9,072 nt of DNA from Candidatus Latescibacterota bacterium (GCA_022827165.1 JAJDTN010000356.1:1-9072), one strand, 5' to 3'; counted from the stretch's first letter, positions 1 to 7,705 are shown. A program made the numbers and translations. The notes: generated by a model from the letters alone, not told the origin.

Positions 1-1032
1 ATCGGCGCGGTCGAGCAGCACCAGGGCCCGCCCCTTCAGGTACTGCAGCCAGGCGCTGCCGCCGGCCAGTGCTTCGGCGCCCTCGAGCCGGGCCAGCGCC
101 CCGGCGGCCGCCTCGGGGCCGGCGGCATCCTGGAGCAGCGCCTCGGCGGCCAACACCAGCCCTGTCTGCCAGGTGGATTGCTGCCTGGCGGGCAGGCCCG
201 GGTCTGCGGAGCCAGCGGGCGCGAAGCCGGCGTCGTTGGAAGCGACGGTGCACAGGATGACGGGGACCTGCGCGCGCCGACAGGCCTCGGTCATTCGGGA
301 GAGATTGGCGGCCAGACAGGCCGGGGCCGACTGCCGGCGCCGGTCCTCCAGGGGCACCGAACCTCGCTCGCCCATCACCTGGATCAGGTCGGCGCCGGTG
401 ACCTTCGTTCCGAGCACGCGTCCGAGCACAGCGTTCAGCATCCAGGGAACGTGCCCATCCATCAGCGTGTGGCGGAGGCGGTTGCTCACGGGACTCCAGC
501 GGCTGACGGCGCCGTCGATACCGTAGTACTCGTTGTGCCCCGAGTAGACCACGACGAGGTCGGGCTCCAACCGCATGGCGTCCTCCAGCACCTGGGCCAC
601 CGCGAAGCTGGCCAGGGCGGGGATGCCCAGGTTGAAGACCTGCACCTCCCGTCCGGGCCAGGCATCGGCCAGCATGGCTTCCAGGAAGGCGGGAGCCGAC
701 AGGGAGCGGGGATGGGGAAAGCCCCTTACGGTGGAGGCGCCGACAAAGGCGATCCGGAAGGGGTCCGGGGACGCGGGTTCGAGGAAGGGGTGGGCATCCA
801 TGCGCCCGCTGGCCATGAGCCGGCCCTGGTGGCGGGCGAGGAAGTACCGCTTCGGATACGACGGGTTGACGCTGCGCAACCGCTGCCTCCCGTGCTCGGA
901 CAGGGTCACCAGGAACGGCGGTGGCCCGCCGGCGTCCACGAGCCGCAGCCCCGCCTCCGCCGCCGCCAGGACGCCGAAGCCCAGGGCGAGGGCCGCCAGC
1001 CGAAACATCCACGCCCGCCTCCGCTCGGCCAT
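1..1032 (-). CDS. SGNH/GDSL-hydrolase-like membrane-anchored protein with TPR-like tail (C-terminus outside window)
   Basis: The frame is open for 344 residues down to base 1 and is truncated by the window. An N-terminal helix (about 12-30) after ERRR is a membrane anchor or signal. The SGNH signatures are block I FVGASTVRGFP with nucleophile candidate Ser100 (GAST instead of GDS), block II NLGIP with Gly136, and block III YSGHNEYYG (163-171) with Asn167 for the oxyanion hole. A central region to about 270 completes part of the fold (VPVILCTVASND, 256-267). From about 290 onward, Ala/Leu-rich helices look like the start of TPR repeats, as in the SGNH-plus-TPR proteins of many diderms. The final Asp/His block would lie beyond base 1. 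The start at 1032 follows the previous stop by seven bases and keeps the positive N-terminus. The ATG at 1008-1006 has a GGAGG nine bases upstream and is an alternative. The substrate is unknown; removal of acyl groups from glycan or lipid is a family-level guess. Confidence 0.85.
   Translation of the reverse strand, partial: MAERRRAWMFRLAALALGFGVLAAAEAGLRLVDAGGPPPFLVTLSEHGRQRLRSVNPSYPKRYFLARHQGRLMASGRMDAHPFLEPASPDPFRIAFVGASTVRGFPHPRSLSAPAFLEAMLADAWPGREVQVFNLGIPALASFAVAQVLEDAMRLEPDLVVVYSGHNEYYGIDGAVSRWSPVSNRLRHTLMDGHVPWMLNAVLGRVLGTKVTGADLIQVMGERGSVPLEDRRRQSAPACLAANLSRMTEACRRAQVPVILCTVASNDAGFAPAGSADPGLPARQQSTWQTGLVLAAEALLQDAAGPEAAAGALARLEGAEALAGGSAWLQYLKGRALVLLDRAD
1018..1022 (-). promoter_or_regulatory. 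Alternative ribosome-binding site for the SGNH gene
   Basis: The minus strand reads GGAGG nine bases before the in-frame ATG at 1008-1006 (codon 9). No comparable site precedes the ATG at 1032, so the product may be eight residues shorter and lack the ERRR segment. Confidence 0.4.
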
Positions 1033-1039
1033 GACAGCG

Positions 1040-1879
1040 TCAGGGACTGCTTCGGAGAAGGCGGGCCCCGATGGAGGCGGCACGGGCCTGGGGCCACGCA
1101 TGGAAACGGTTGGCGGAGCGCAGACGCTGGGCCCCGTTGTGGTGGAAGTACCCGCCGCGATAGACGCGTTGTTCACCGGCGGACGGGCCGGGAGGATCGG
1201 CGCCCGGAGCCTGGCCGTAGTAGTCTGCGGCGTACCAGTCCGCTACCCACTCATTCACGTTGCCGTGCATGTCGTGGAGCCCCCACGGATTGGGACCTCT
1301 GGTAGCCACGGCCTGGGCGTGGCGCCTTCCCGCGTCCCAGGTGTTGCCCGTGTGCCAGGCGTAGTCCCCGAGGATCGAAGGGTCGTCGCCGAAGGACCAG
1401 CGCGTCGTGGTCCCGCCCCGACAGGCGTACTCCCACTCCGCCTCGGTAGGGAGACGGTAGAGATCGGCACCGGCCAGGGCGTTCAGCCGTTCCACGAATC
1501 CCTGCACCTCGTCCCAGGAGACATTCACCGCCGGGTATTCCGGCCCCTCCTCCACGAAGTCCAGACCCGCCCAGGGGCGGCTGCCCATGACCGCCTCCCA
1601 CTGGGCCTGGGTGATCTCCGTGCGCCCCAGATGGAAGGGCCGGGTGATCCTCACCTCCCTGAGGGGGCTCTCGTCGGCGTCCCTCCCCGGCTCGGTAACC
1701 GGCGAGCCCCTGAGAAAAACGCCCGAGTCGATCCGCACGAACTCCATCTCCAGGCCGCCGGGCAGCTCCGCCACCAGGGCGGGGCGGCTGCCCCCGCCCG
1801 CTGAATCCTCTTCCTGCGCACAGCCCAGGCCGAGGGCTCCGGTGGCCAGCACGGCCATCTGCCTTGCCACCGAGGGCAT
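1040..1879 (-). CDS. Formylglycine-generating-enzyme-fold (SUMF1 family) lipoprotein, probably not a true FGE
   Basis: The product has 279 residues and its ATG lies three bases after the preceding TGA. There is no Shine-Dalgarno sequence, so translational coupling is likely. A short signal segment ends in GLGC, a loose lipobox (Cys20). The rest is one FGE-sulfatase domain from about residue 40: FVRIDSGVFLRGS, LGRTEITQAQWEAVMG (84-99), PAVNVSWDEV (116-125), YRLPTEAEWEYACRGG (141-156), GLHDMHGNVNEWVADWY (200-216) and VYRGGYF (239-245). In formylglycine-generating enzymes the segment after R-G-G-S-W carries two active-site cysteines; here it reads GGYFHHNGAQRLRSANR with none, and the usual GFR near the end is GAR. 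Sulfatase activation is therefore unlikely. Other members of this fold bind ligands or act in other oxidations. The extracytoplasmic location and the operon suggest a surface accessory role, which is inference. Confidence 0.9.
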   Translation of the reverse strand: MPSVARQMAVLATGALGLGCAQEEDSAGGGSRPALVAELPGGLEMEFVRIDSGVFLRGSPVTEPGRDADESPLREVRITRPFHLGRTEITQAQWEAVMGSRPWAGLDFVEEGPEYPAVNVSWDEVQGFVERLNALAGADLYRLPTEAEWEYACRGGTTTRWSFGDDPSILGDYAWHTGNTWDAGRRHAQAVATRGPNPWGLHDMHGNVNEWVADWYAADYYGQAPGADPPGPSAGEQRVYRGGYFHHNGAQRLRSANRFHAWPQARAASIGARLLRSSP

Positions 1880-1882
1880 GGC

Positions 1883-3130
1883 TCAGAAGGCGGTCTCGGC
1901 GCGTGTGTCCATGAACTGGAGGGTGCAGTCCACGGTGACCCGCGCCGACAGCCCCTGCAGGACCTGCGATACCAGACCCGGAGCCGGCCGGCCGCCGGGC
2001 GGGCCCGTTCCGGCCGTGTCCGCCGCAGCTCCCTCTCCCCTCATGGGGCCGCCGGAGGGGCGGAAGCGCCAGGCGCGCATCCGGGCCGCCATGCACCCAC
2101 CCACCGCCTCGCTGACCACCGTCGAGGAAGTCACCTCCGCCTCGGCGACCGTGCCGGGAGGCAGGATCACGAATCTGACCGATACCTCCCCTTCCGAGGC
2201 CCTCCCGGCAAGGGACTCGCGGGCAAAGCACTCGTTGAGCTCGTCCAGGCGAGACTTGATGTGGGCCTCGACGGCCGTCACGTCCCGGGTGATGTCACCC
2301 GTCACGTTGCCGACCACTCGAGTGCCGGGACTCAACTCCGCGCGCGACACCTCCCTGGAGACGGACTGACGCTGCTCCTGGTACTCCGCCACCTCGATCC
2401 GACGGTCGAAGTCGAAGCCGATGTCGATCGTCTCCAGCGGTTTGCCGAAGGTGTTGAACTTGAGGACGAAGTCCCTCAGGTTGAGACGGACGCCCTCGAC
2501 GTCGGAGTCGAGTGGATCGAAGACGATGAACCCCCCGTACTCCTCGCCCCGGAAGATCCGCTCGCCCACGCCGTAGTTGTTGGTCCGAACCAGCCCCATG
2601 CGCATGTTGAAACGGTAGTACTCGTTGCCGCTCGGTCCCCTGAGACTCCGGTAGTAGGACTCGAAGTTTCTCGTCGACGAACCGGCCAGGACCCCGTAGG
2701 GCTCGAGGAGCTCTCCCGGCCGGTCGGTGGTCAGGAACGACCGCAGCGGCTGCAGCTCGACCTTGGCGAAGGAGTAGTTGTGCACGGTGACCCGGAAGAC
2801 GGTGAAGCGGTTGCGCACGTAGCCGACGGCCGGGTCGATGTAGTCTCCGTAGGTGTACGGATTCGTCGAGTACTCACCCTCGCTGGACTCGGCCGGGAAG
2901 AGGTCGTTCAACTCCTGGTCGGTCATGTGCTCCACGTCGATCCGCAGGCCCTCCAGCCCGAAGGAGACCGTGCCCCCCTCTCCGACGGAGAAGCTGTCTC
3001 CCTGCTCCCCGCGCGGGGAGAGGGAGGAGGTCCGCTGGTAGATCGGCGGGTAGATGACGCTGCAACTGAGAAGCGCGGGGATGAGGAGGGCCAGCAGTGG
3101 CGCCGGGAGGCCTCGCCAGAGGTTTCTCAT
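1883..3130 (-). CDS. Lipoprotein with AgmX/PglI-type (TonB-C-like) C-terminal domain
   Basis: The product has 415 residues. A basic, hydrophobic signal peptide ends in the lipobox LLSC, with Cys23 as the likely lipidated residue. Ser at +2 favours outer-membrane sorting. Residues about 30-255 are an unrecognised beta-rich region (VFRVTVHNYSFAKVELQPL near 111-129), followed by a polar stretch rich in Gln, Arg and Glu. Residues about 285-406 resemble the AgmX/PglI C-terminal domain found in myxobacterial gliding proteins and distantly related to TonB-C: a first helix with ECFARE (Cys301), strand VSVRFVILPPGTV, VVSEAVGGCMAARMRAWRF (Cys346, WRF), and a final strand VTVDCTLQF. A Gly/Pro/Ala-rich insert (about 359-386) separates WRF from that last strand. 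The gap after the DUF4159 gene is 37 bases; the AGAGGGG there is a ribosome site with rather long spacing (13 bases). It probably links inner-membrane and outer-membrane parts, but is anchored by lipid rather than by an energised helix. Confidence 0.85.
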   Translation of the reverse strand: MRNLWRGLPAPLLALLIPALLSCSVIYPPIYQRTSSLSPRGEQGDSFSVGEGGTVSFGLEGLRIDVEHMTDQELNDLFPAESSEGEYSTNPYTYGDYIDPAVGYVRNRFTVFRVTVHNYSFAKVELQPLRSFLTTDRPGELLEPYGVLAGSSTRNFESYYRSLRGPSGNEYYRFNMRMGLVRTNNYGVGERIFRGEEYGGFIVFDPLDSDVEGVRLNLRDFVLKFNTFGKPLETIDIGFDFDRRIEVAEYQEQRQSVSREVSRAELSPGTRVVGNVTGDITRDVTAVEAHIKSRLDELNECFARESLAGRASEGEVSVRFVILPPGTVAEAEVTSSTVVSEAVGGCMAARMRAWRFRPSGGPMRGEGAAADTAGTGPPGGRPAPGLVSQVLQGLSARVTVDCTLQFMDTRAETAF

Positions 3131-3167
3131 GGTCGTTGAAGCACCCCTCTTCGAGAAGGCCGGGTCA

Positions 3168-4394
3168 TCAGCGGCCGGCCTGGTTGTAGAAGTCGATCTG
3201 CTGCTGGGCGATGGAGCCCTTCTGGGTGAGGGCGAAGACCACGAGGTTCACTCCGAGCTTGAGTTGGGGCTCGTTCTCCGTCTCCCGTTCCCAGATCGCT
3301 CCGTAGCCCTTGTCCGAGTAGACGGCCACCAGCCGGTCACGGAGGTAGATGCCCTCCAGCCAGTAGGAAGGCCGGCGGGTAGCGGCGTACTGGTTGGAGG
3401 CGTTGATCACCTCCCCGCCCAGCGGCGGGCCGCCGTCGAAGTCGAAGAAGACGTGGTAGATGGGGTTGTCGTCCCGCAGCGGCACGAAGCGCGCGTCCCG
3501 CCCCAGGGCCTGCTTGAACATCGCCTTCATCGAGGCCTCGGCCGGGCCGTACTCCAGACGCGGAGCGTCGTTGTCCGCCAGCACGAAGCCGCCGTTGCGC
3601 AGGTACTTCCCCAAGTTGGCCGCCTCGTGCTTGGTCAGCTCGAAGGCCGACCGGGTGGTGATGTAGACGAAGGGGGCCTTGAAGAGGGCCTGGGAGTCGA
3701 GGTACATCTGCTCGTCCACCTTGGCCTCGATCCGGGTCCAGTTGTTGATCCAGCGGGCCAGCTGGAGCAGCGCCCGGGGCCGGGACGGCTCGAGGATCGT
3801 CCCCCAGGCGCGGGCCAGGTAGACGAAGCCGGTGACGTTGGTCTTGTCCGTGGGATCCTGGATCACCATTCCCTTGTACCTGCCGGTGTTGATGGCCGAC
3901 AGGTCCAGGAACTCCGCCTGCATGTCGATCCGTCTCTCGGGCTCCTTCATGCTGGCGATGCTGACCGCCTCGAAGCGAGGCATGGCCACCACGGCGTCGC
4001 CCAGGCCGGTGCCCGCGGCAACGGTGAACTCCGCGCTTCCTCCGGTCCGCCTCCACATGCGGGTGCCCACGGGCATGCCCGCCCTCGCCATGCGCCGTCC
4101 GCTCACCGTGGTGGTGGTGCGGTCCCCGCTCGAACGGACCACGGGGGTGCCTTCGGGGACGGCCTCCTTCCGGAAGGCGAACTCGCGGGTCAGCTGCGGC
4201 TCGGGAAGGAAGAAGGGGGTCTTCTCCTCGTCCCACTCGATGCGGGCCACCACCTCCTCCTCTTCCTCCTCCCGCGGCACCAGGTAGAGGAAGAGCACCA
4301 GGGCGTGAAGCGCCGCCGAGGCCGCCAGGCCCGCATGGAAGAGGCGGCGATTGCGGGACAGGACCCGCAGGGACCCGCTCTGTCGAGGACTCAC
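3168..4394 (-). CDS. DUF4159 protein with a TonB-like N-terminal membrane helix
   Basis: The product has 408 residues and starts with GTG in a GTGA overlap with the TPR gene; a GAGG-containing ribosome site lies eight bases upstream. The cytoplasmic N-terminus is basic (RNRR at 14-17). A single helix at about 20-39 follows, containing Ser26 and His30 in SAALH, the SxxxH spacing of the TonB membrane segment. Next come six glutamates (42-47) and a variable linker to about 185. Residues about 188-395 match my memory of DUF4159, a glutamine-amidotransferase-like fold: YITTRSAFELTKHE, LRNGGFVLADN, IYHVFFDF, LEGIYLRDRLVAVYSDKGYG and a LKLGVNLVVFAL ending. In many bacteria DUF4159 proteins occur near MoxR/DUF58/BatA-type genes; none is visible here. 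No nucleophilic Cys is evident, so a structural or ligand-sensing periplasmic role is more likely than catalysis. The function is unknown. Confidence 0.88.
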   Translation of the reverse strand: MSPRQSGSLRVLSRNRRLFHAGLAASAALHALVLFLYLVPREEEEEEVVARIEWDEEKTPFFLPEPQLTREFAFRKEAVPEGTPVVRSSGDRTTTTVSGRRMARAGMPVGTRMWRRTGGSAEFTVAAGTGLGDAVVAMPRFEAVSIASMKEPERRIDMQAEFLDLSAINTGRYKGMVIQDPTDKTNVTGFVYLARAWGTILEPSRPRALLQLARWINNWTRIEAKVDEQMYLDSQALFKAPFVYITTRSAFELTKHEAANLGKYLRNGGFVLADNDAPRLEYGPAEASMKAMFKQALGRDARFVPLRDDNPIYHVFFDFDGGPPLGGEVINASNQYAATRRPSYWLEGIYLRDRLVAVYSDKGYGAIWERETENEPQLKLGVNLVVFALTQKGSIAQQQIDFYNQAGR

Positions 4395-7300
4395 AGGTGC
4401 TTCCTCTCGATGGTGTGGCGCCGCCGTTCACAGAACTCCATCATCCGGGGCGTCACGCGGTCATTGCCCTGCTCTCCCTGGGTGATGACGTCGCTGAAGG
4501 CATCCACGGCCTTCTGCCATTCCCCGAGCTGCTGAAAGCACACCCCCACGTTCATCTTGGCCGCCAGGCCGCTCGATGTCATCGGGTACTGCCGCCACAC
4601 GGCTTCGAGGGGGCCGATGACCTGGCGGACCAGGTCGCGGTCGTCTTCCGCGAGGGCCCGGTTGAAGGCCTCCATGGCGCCGTTGTACTCCCGGAAGGCG
4701 ACCGCCTCCCGCACCTCCTGCAGCACCCCTTCGGCGGCGCGGGCGGCCTCGGATTCCGGGAAGTCGGCCCGGAGCCCCTGGAACAACTCGTAGGCCCGGT
4801 CGTAGTCGCCGGCGTTGTAGCTCATCTCGGCCAAGGTGTACCTGGCCGTGGCCAGGTGGCGCCCCGCCGGGTAGCGGGTCAGGTATTCCTCCATGGCCTG
4901 CCGCACCGCGGCCCGGTGCTCTGCCGAAGGTTCCGCCGGCGCCTCGTTGAGCAGACACCAGGCGATGTTGTAGAGCGCCTCCTCGGCCAGCCCGGTCTCC
5001 GGGAAGCGCTGCATCACCTGGCGGTAGGTCTGCCGCGCTTCCCCGTAGGCCCCCGAGTTGTAGCGGCTCTCGGCCAGGCGGAAGAGGGCATCGGCGGCCA
5101 CATCCAGATCCGGGTACTGGTCGACGACGCCCGCGAAGTAGGGGATGGCCCTGCTGAAGCGGGCCTCGTTGAAGTGCGCATAGCCGAGGTAGTACCGGGC
5201 ATACCCGGCATTCGGATGTCCGGGGTCCTCGGCCAGCATCCGGCTGAAGCTGGCCGCGGCCAGGTCGGCACGGTCGGTCTGGAGCGCTGCCAGGCCCCGC
5301 AGGAACAGGAGGTCGGCGGCGTAGAACCCCCCCGGGAAGGCGCGCCGACCCGCGTCGGCCCGGTCGAAGGCGCGCTCGAACTCCTCGGTCCGCACCGCGG
5401 ACTCGGCCTGCAGGAACCAGGCCTTCTCGCGCAGGTGGTACTGCCGCTCTTCCGGGAGAGCCTCCTCTTTCAGATCCAGGCCGATGATCTCCTCGCAGGC
5501 AGCGAAGGCCTCGGCGTAGCGGCCCTGACGGTTGGCGATCTCCGCCTCCGCCAGCAGGTGCTCCGCGCGCTCCAGGGGACCGGCCGCCGCGAGCGCCATC
5601 CGCCGGTAGATCTCCTGGGCCCGGTCGTACTCTCCGAGGTTGGCCCAGGCCGCCGCCAGGAGGCGCCGGGCCGCGGAGGACAGCTCCGGGTCGGTCCATT
5701 CCCGGTTCAGATCCTCCAGGGCCTCGGAGTACCGCTCCATGCGGAACAACAGGGAACCGCGGCTGTACGCAGCCCGCTCCCGCAGGTCGGGATCGCCCAG
5801 GCCGATGACCGCGGCGAAGTGCGCCAGGGCGCCCTCCTGCTCTCCCAGCTGCATGGAGGCGGAGGCCAGCAGGTAGTGGAGAGCCTGGCTCTCGGGCCGG
5901 TCCTTCGCCTCCAGGCCTTGCTGCAGCACCGCCACCGCCTGGCGGTGCTCTCCCTCCTGCACCAGGAGCTGCCCGGCCTCCAGGCGCGACCGGGCGAAGA
6001 GCTCCGCTTCCCTCCGCACGGCCAGCAGCTCCGCCAGGGCCCGCTCCTGGTTCCCCGCGTCCCTCTCGACGATCCCCAACTCGAAGCGGGCCACATCCTG
6101 TTCGGGCTTGTCCTCCAGCTCGGCGATCACCGTGCGGTAGGTCTCCGCCGCCAGGGCGTGGTCGCCGCGGCCATGGTGGATCCGGGCGATCTGGAAGAGG
6201 GCGCTCTGGCGGTACCCTTCCGCGTTGGGGGCCTCGGCCACGCTTCCCAGGAAGACCAGGGCTTCGCCCACCTTGTCCTGCTGGTCCTGCAGCTGAATGG
6301 CCAATCCCAGGTTGAACCGCAACTCCACGTCGTAGGGGGATCCCGGGTACGCCGCCAGGGTGGCGCGCAACTCGCTCTCGGCGCGGCGATAGTAGTCCAG
6401 GCGCTCCTCTTCGGGTTGCCTGTCCGCCACGCGGAACCAGGCCCGGGCGACCTGCAGGGCCACGCCCTCGACGGCGAGGCCGGCCCGCGCGGCGGCGGCC
6501 TCGTAGTTCGTCCGGTAGACCTCGTACTCACGCACCGCCTCCTCGTAGTGCCCGGTCTCGAAGTAGCGGTTGGCCAGCAGGAGTTGCATGCGCGCCTTCT
6601 GCACGACATCGCCCGTCGCCTCGATGGCCTGGTGGTAGACGGCGACGACGGCGGCGAAGTCCCCCCGCCGGTAGTGCATGTCCGCCTGGCGCAGGTACGC
6701 CTCTTCGGCGAGCCGCTGCTCCTCGGCAAAGCGTGAGGCCACCAGCTGGAAGGACTCCTCGGCCTGGGCGTACTGGCCCGTCTTCTCGTGGCACTCGCCG
6801 ATGCGGATGAGGGCCTTGGCCGCCAGGTCGAGAGCGGTCTCGTCGACGAGGCCGGCGATCTTCTGCCGCTTCATCCGCAGGATCTCGCGTTCGGACATCT
6901 CCTCGATGCGCTGGGAATCGACCAGCCGCTGGTAGAAGGGGATGGCCTCCCGGTAGTTCTCCAGGGCGAAGTGGCCCTCGCCGATCTGGAACAGGGCCCG
7001 GCTGCCGCGGTAGCCGCCGGGAAAGCGCTCAACGAGGCGCTCGAAGGCGGCTATGCTGTTGGCATAGTCCTCCATGTCATAGTGGGCCCACCCGACATCG
7101 TACATCGCCTGTTCCACATAGGCGCTCGACGGATAGCGCTCGATGAGGAGGCCCGCCCCCTCGATGGTGCGCTCGTAATCCTGGATGGCGTACCAGCAGG
7201 CCACGGCGCGGCTGCGGGCCAGGGCCTTCAGCGCCGGGACGGTGGACAGCTCCTCGGTCTCCACGAAGGCGTCGGCCGCCTCTCCGAAGAGGGACCTGGC

Positions 7301-7705
7301 GCGGTCCTGGTACCGGGAACGCCTTGCCGGGTCGCGGCTCCTGGCGGCGCTGGCGAGGGCCTCCTCGGCGGACTTGAAGTGCGCATTCCCGACCTGGTAC
7401 CGGGCCACCTCCTGCAGCGGCGCCGTGATCTGGCCGACGGTCACCTCCACGTCCCGCATCTGCAGGAAACGGCTCTGGCTCCGGATGATGCGCCGATAGC
7501 CCTCGATCGCCTGGTCGTAGGCTCCCGAGGCGTAGAACTTCTGCGCGTCGGCGAAGGTCGCCTGCATCTCCGGGGCCGTGGGCACCGACCGGGTGACGGC
7601 GATCATCGCCGTCAGGCCTACCAGGGTGATCAACGCGACCATGGTCCGTTCCCTCCGACTGGGCGCGGTCGATACGCGCCCCACCTCGGCTTCCTCCGTC
7701 GACAC
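4391..7705 (-). CDS. Large membrane-anchored tetratricopeptide repeat protein
   Basis: The product has 1104 residues. An Arg-rich N-terminus (SRRER at 16-20) precedes one hydrophobic helix at about 22-38, which fits an inner-membrane anchor or uncleaved signal. From about residue 48 to the end the protein is helical TPR repeats, with recurring W/Y-A-x-x-x-Y, G-x-Y-x-x-A and R-F-P/Y-P signatures, for example GAYDQAIEGY near 61-70. No catalytic domain is visible. Proteins of this kind scaffold multi-protein envelope complexes; the Myxococcus gliding/secretion machinery contains comparable TPR proteins. The start is uncertain. The GTG at 7705 has no Shine-Dalgarno sequence but lies 13 bases after the previous stop and keeps the positive residues before the helix. 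ATG codon 22 (7642-7640) has a strong GGAGGG eight bases upstream but would begin the protein right at the helix. The stop overlaps the next gene's start in a GTGA, so translation is probably coupled. Confidence 0.9.
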   Translation of the reverse strand: MSTEEAEVGRVSTAPSRRERTMVALITLVGLTAMIAVTRSVPTAPEMQATFADAQKFYASGAYDQAIEGYRRIIRSQSRFLQMRDVEVTVGQITAPLQEVARYQVGNAHFKSAEEALASAARSRDPARRSRYQDRARSLFGEAADAFVETEELSTVPALKALARSRAVACWYAIQDYERTIEGAGLLIERYPSSAYVEQAMYDVGWAHYDMEDYANSIAAFERLVERFPGGYRGSRALFQIGEGHFALENYREAIPFYQRLVDSQRIEEMSEREILRMKRQKIAGLVDETALDLAAKALIRIGECHEKTGQYAQAEESFQLVASRFAEEQRLAEEAYLRQADMHYRRGDFAAVVAVYHQAIEATGDVVQKARMQLLLANRYFETGHYEEAVREYEVYRTNYEAAAARAGLAVEGVALQVARAWFRVADRQPEEERLDYYRRAESELRATLAAYPGSPYDVELRFNLGLAIQLQDQQDKVGEALVFLGSVAEAPNAEGYRQSALFQIARIHHGRGDHALAAETYRTVIAELEDKPEQDVARFELGIVERDAGNQERALAELLAVRREAELFARSRLEAGQLLVQEGEHRQAVAVLQQGLEAKDRPESQALHYLLASASMQLGEQEGALAHFAAVIGLGDPDLRERAAYSRGSLLFRMERYSEALEDLNREWTDPELSSAARRLLAAAWANLGEYDRAQEIYRRMALAAAGPLERAEHLLAEAEIANRQGRYAEAFAACEEIIGLDLKEEALPEERQYHLREKAWFLQAESAVRTEEFERAFDRADAGRRAFPGGFYAADLLFLRGLAALQTDRADLAAASFSRMLAEDPGHPNAGYARYYLGYAHFNEARFSRAIPYFAGVVDQYPDLDVAADALFRLAESRYNSGAYGEARQTYRQVMQRFPETGLAEEALYNIAWCLLNEAPAEPSAEHRAAVRQAMEEYLTRYPAGRHLATARYTLAEMSYNAGDYDRAYELFQGLRADFPESEAARAAEGVLQEVREAVAFREYNGAMEAFNRALAEDDRDLVRQVIGPLEAVWRQYPMTSSGLAAKMNVGVCFQQLGEWQKAVDAFSDVITQGEQGNDRVTPRMMEFCERRRHTIERKHL
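4402..4408 (-). promoter_or_regulatory. Ribosome-binding site of the DUF4159 gene
   Basis: The minus strand reads GAGAGGA just inside the 3' end of the TPR gene, with eight bases between the GAGG core and the GTG at 4394-4392. This supports the GTG start and the coupled GTGA overlap. Confidence 0.55.
7651..7656 (-). promoter_or_regulatory. Shine-Dalgarno sequence inside the TPR gene
   Basis: On the minus strand this reads GGAGGG, eight bases before an in-frame ATG at 7642-7640. It is a better ribosome-binding site than anything before the upstream GTG at 7705. It therefore argues for a product 21 residues shorter, or for two start sites. Confidence 0.45.

Noticed and set aside
178..1804. Plus-strand frames at 178-1305 and 575-1804
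   Set aside because: The minus strand here encodes clear SGNH and SUMF1-fold motifs. The plus-strand products are low-complexity Arg/Gly/Pro-rich shadows spanning two real genes.
1040..1879. Annotation as a sulfatase-activating formylglycine-generating enzyme
   Set aside because: The cysteine pair required at the active site is absent and no sulfatase gene is visible in the window.
1251..2231. Minus-strand 326-codon frame overlapping two genes
   Set aside because: It overlaps the AgmX-type and SUMF1-fold genes in another frame, has skewed Gly/Arg composition and no signal or domain.
3131..3167. Small palindromic stretch (TCTTCGAGA) in the 37-base gap, considered as a terminator
   Set aside because: The stem is only about three base pairs and no T-run follows in the direction of transcription, so it does not support a terminator.
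4397..6736. A 779-codon open frame on the plus strand opposite the TPR gene
   Set aside because: It is antisense to a clear TPR coding sequence, is very rich in Gly/Leu/Val/Arg/His as expected from reversed GC-rich codons, and shows no recognisable domain. Several similar plus-strand frames (178-1305, 2261-3139, 3054-4535, 6788-7741) behave the same way.
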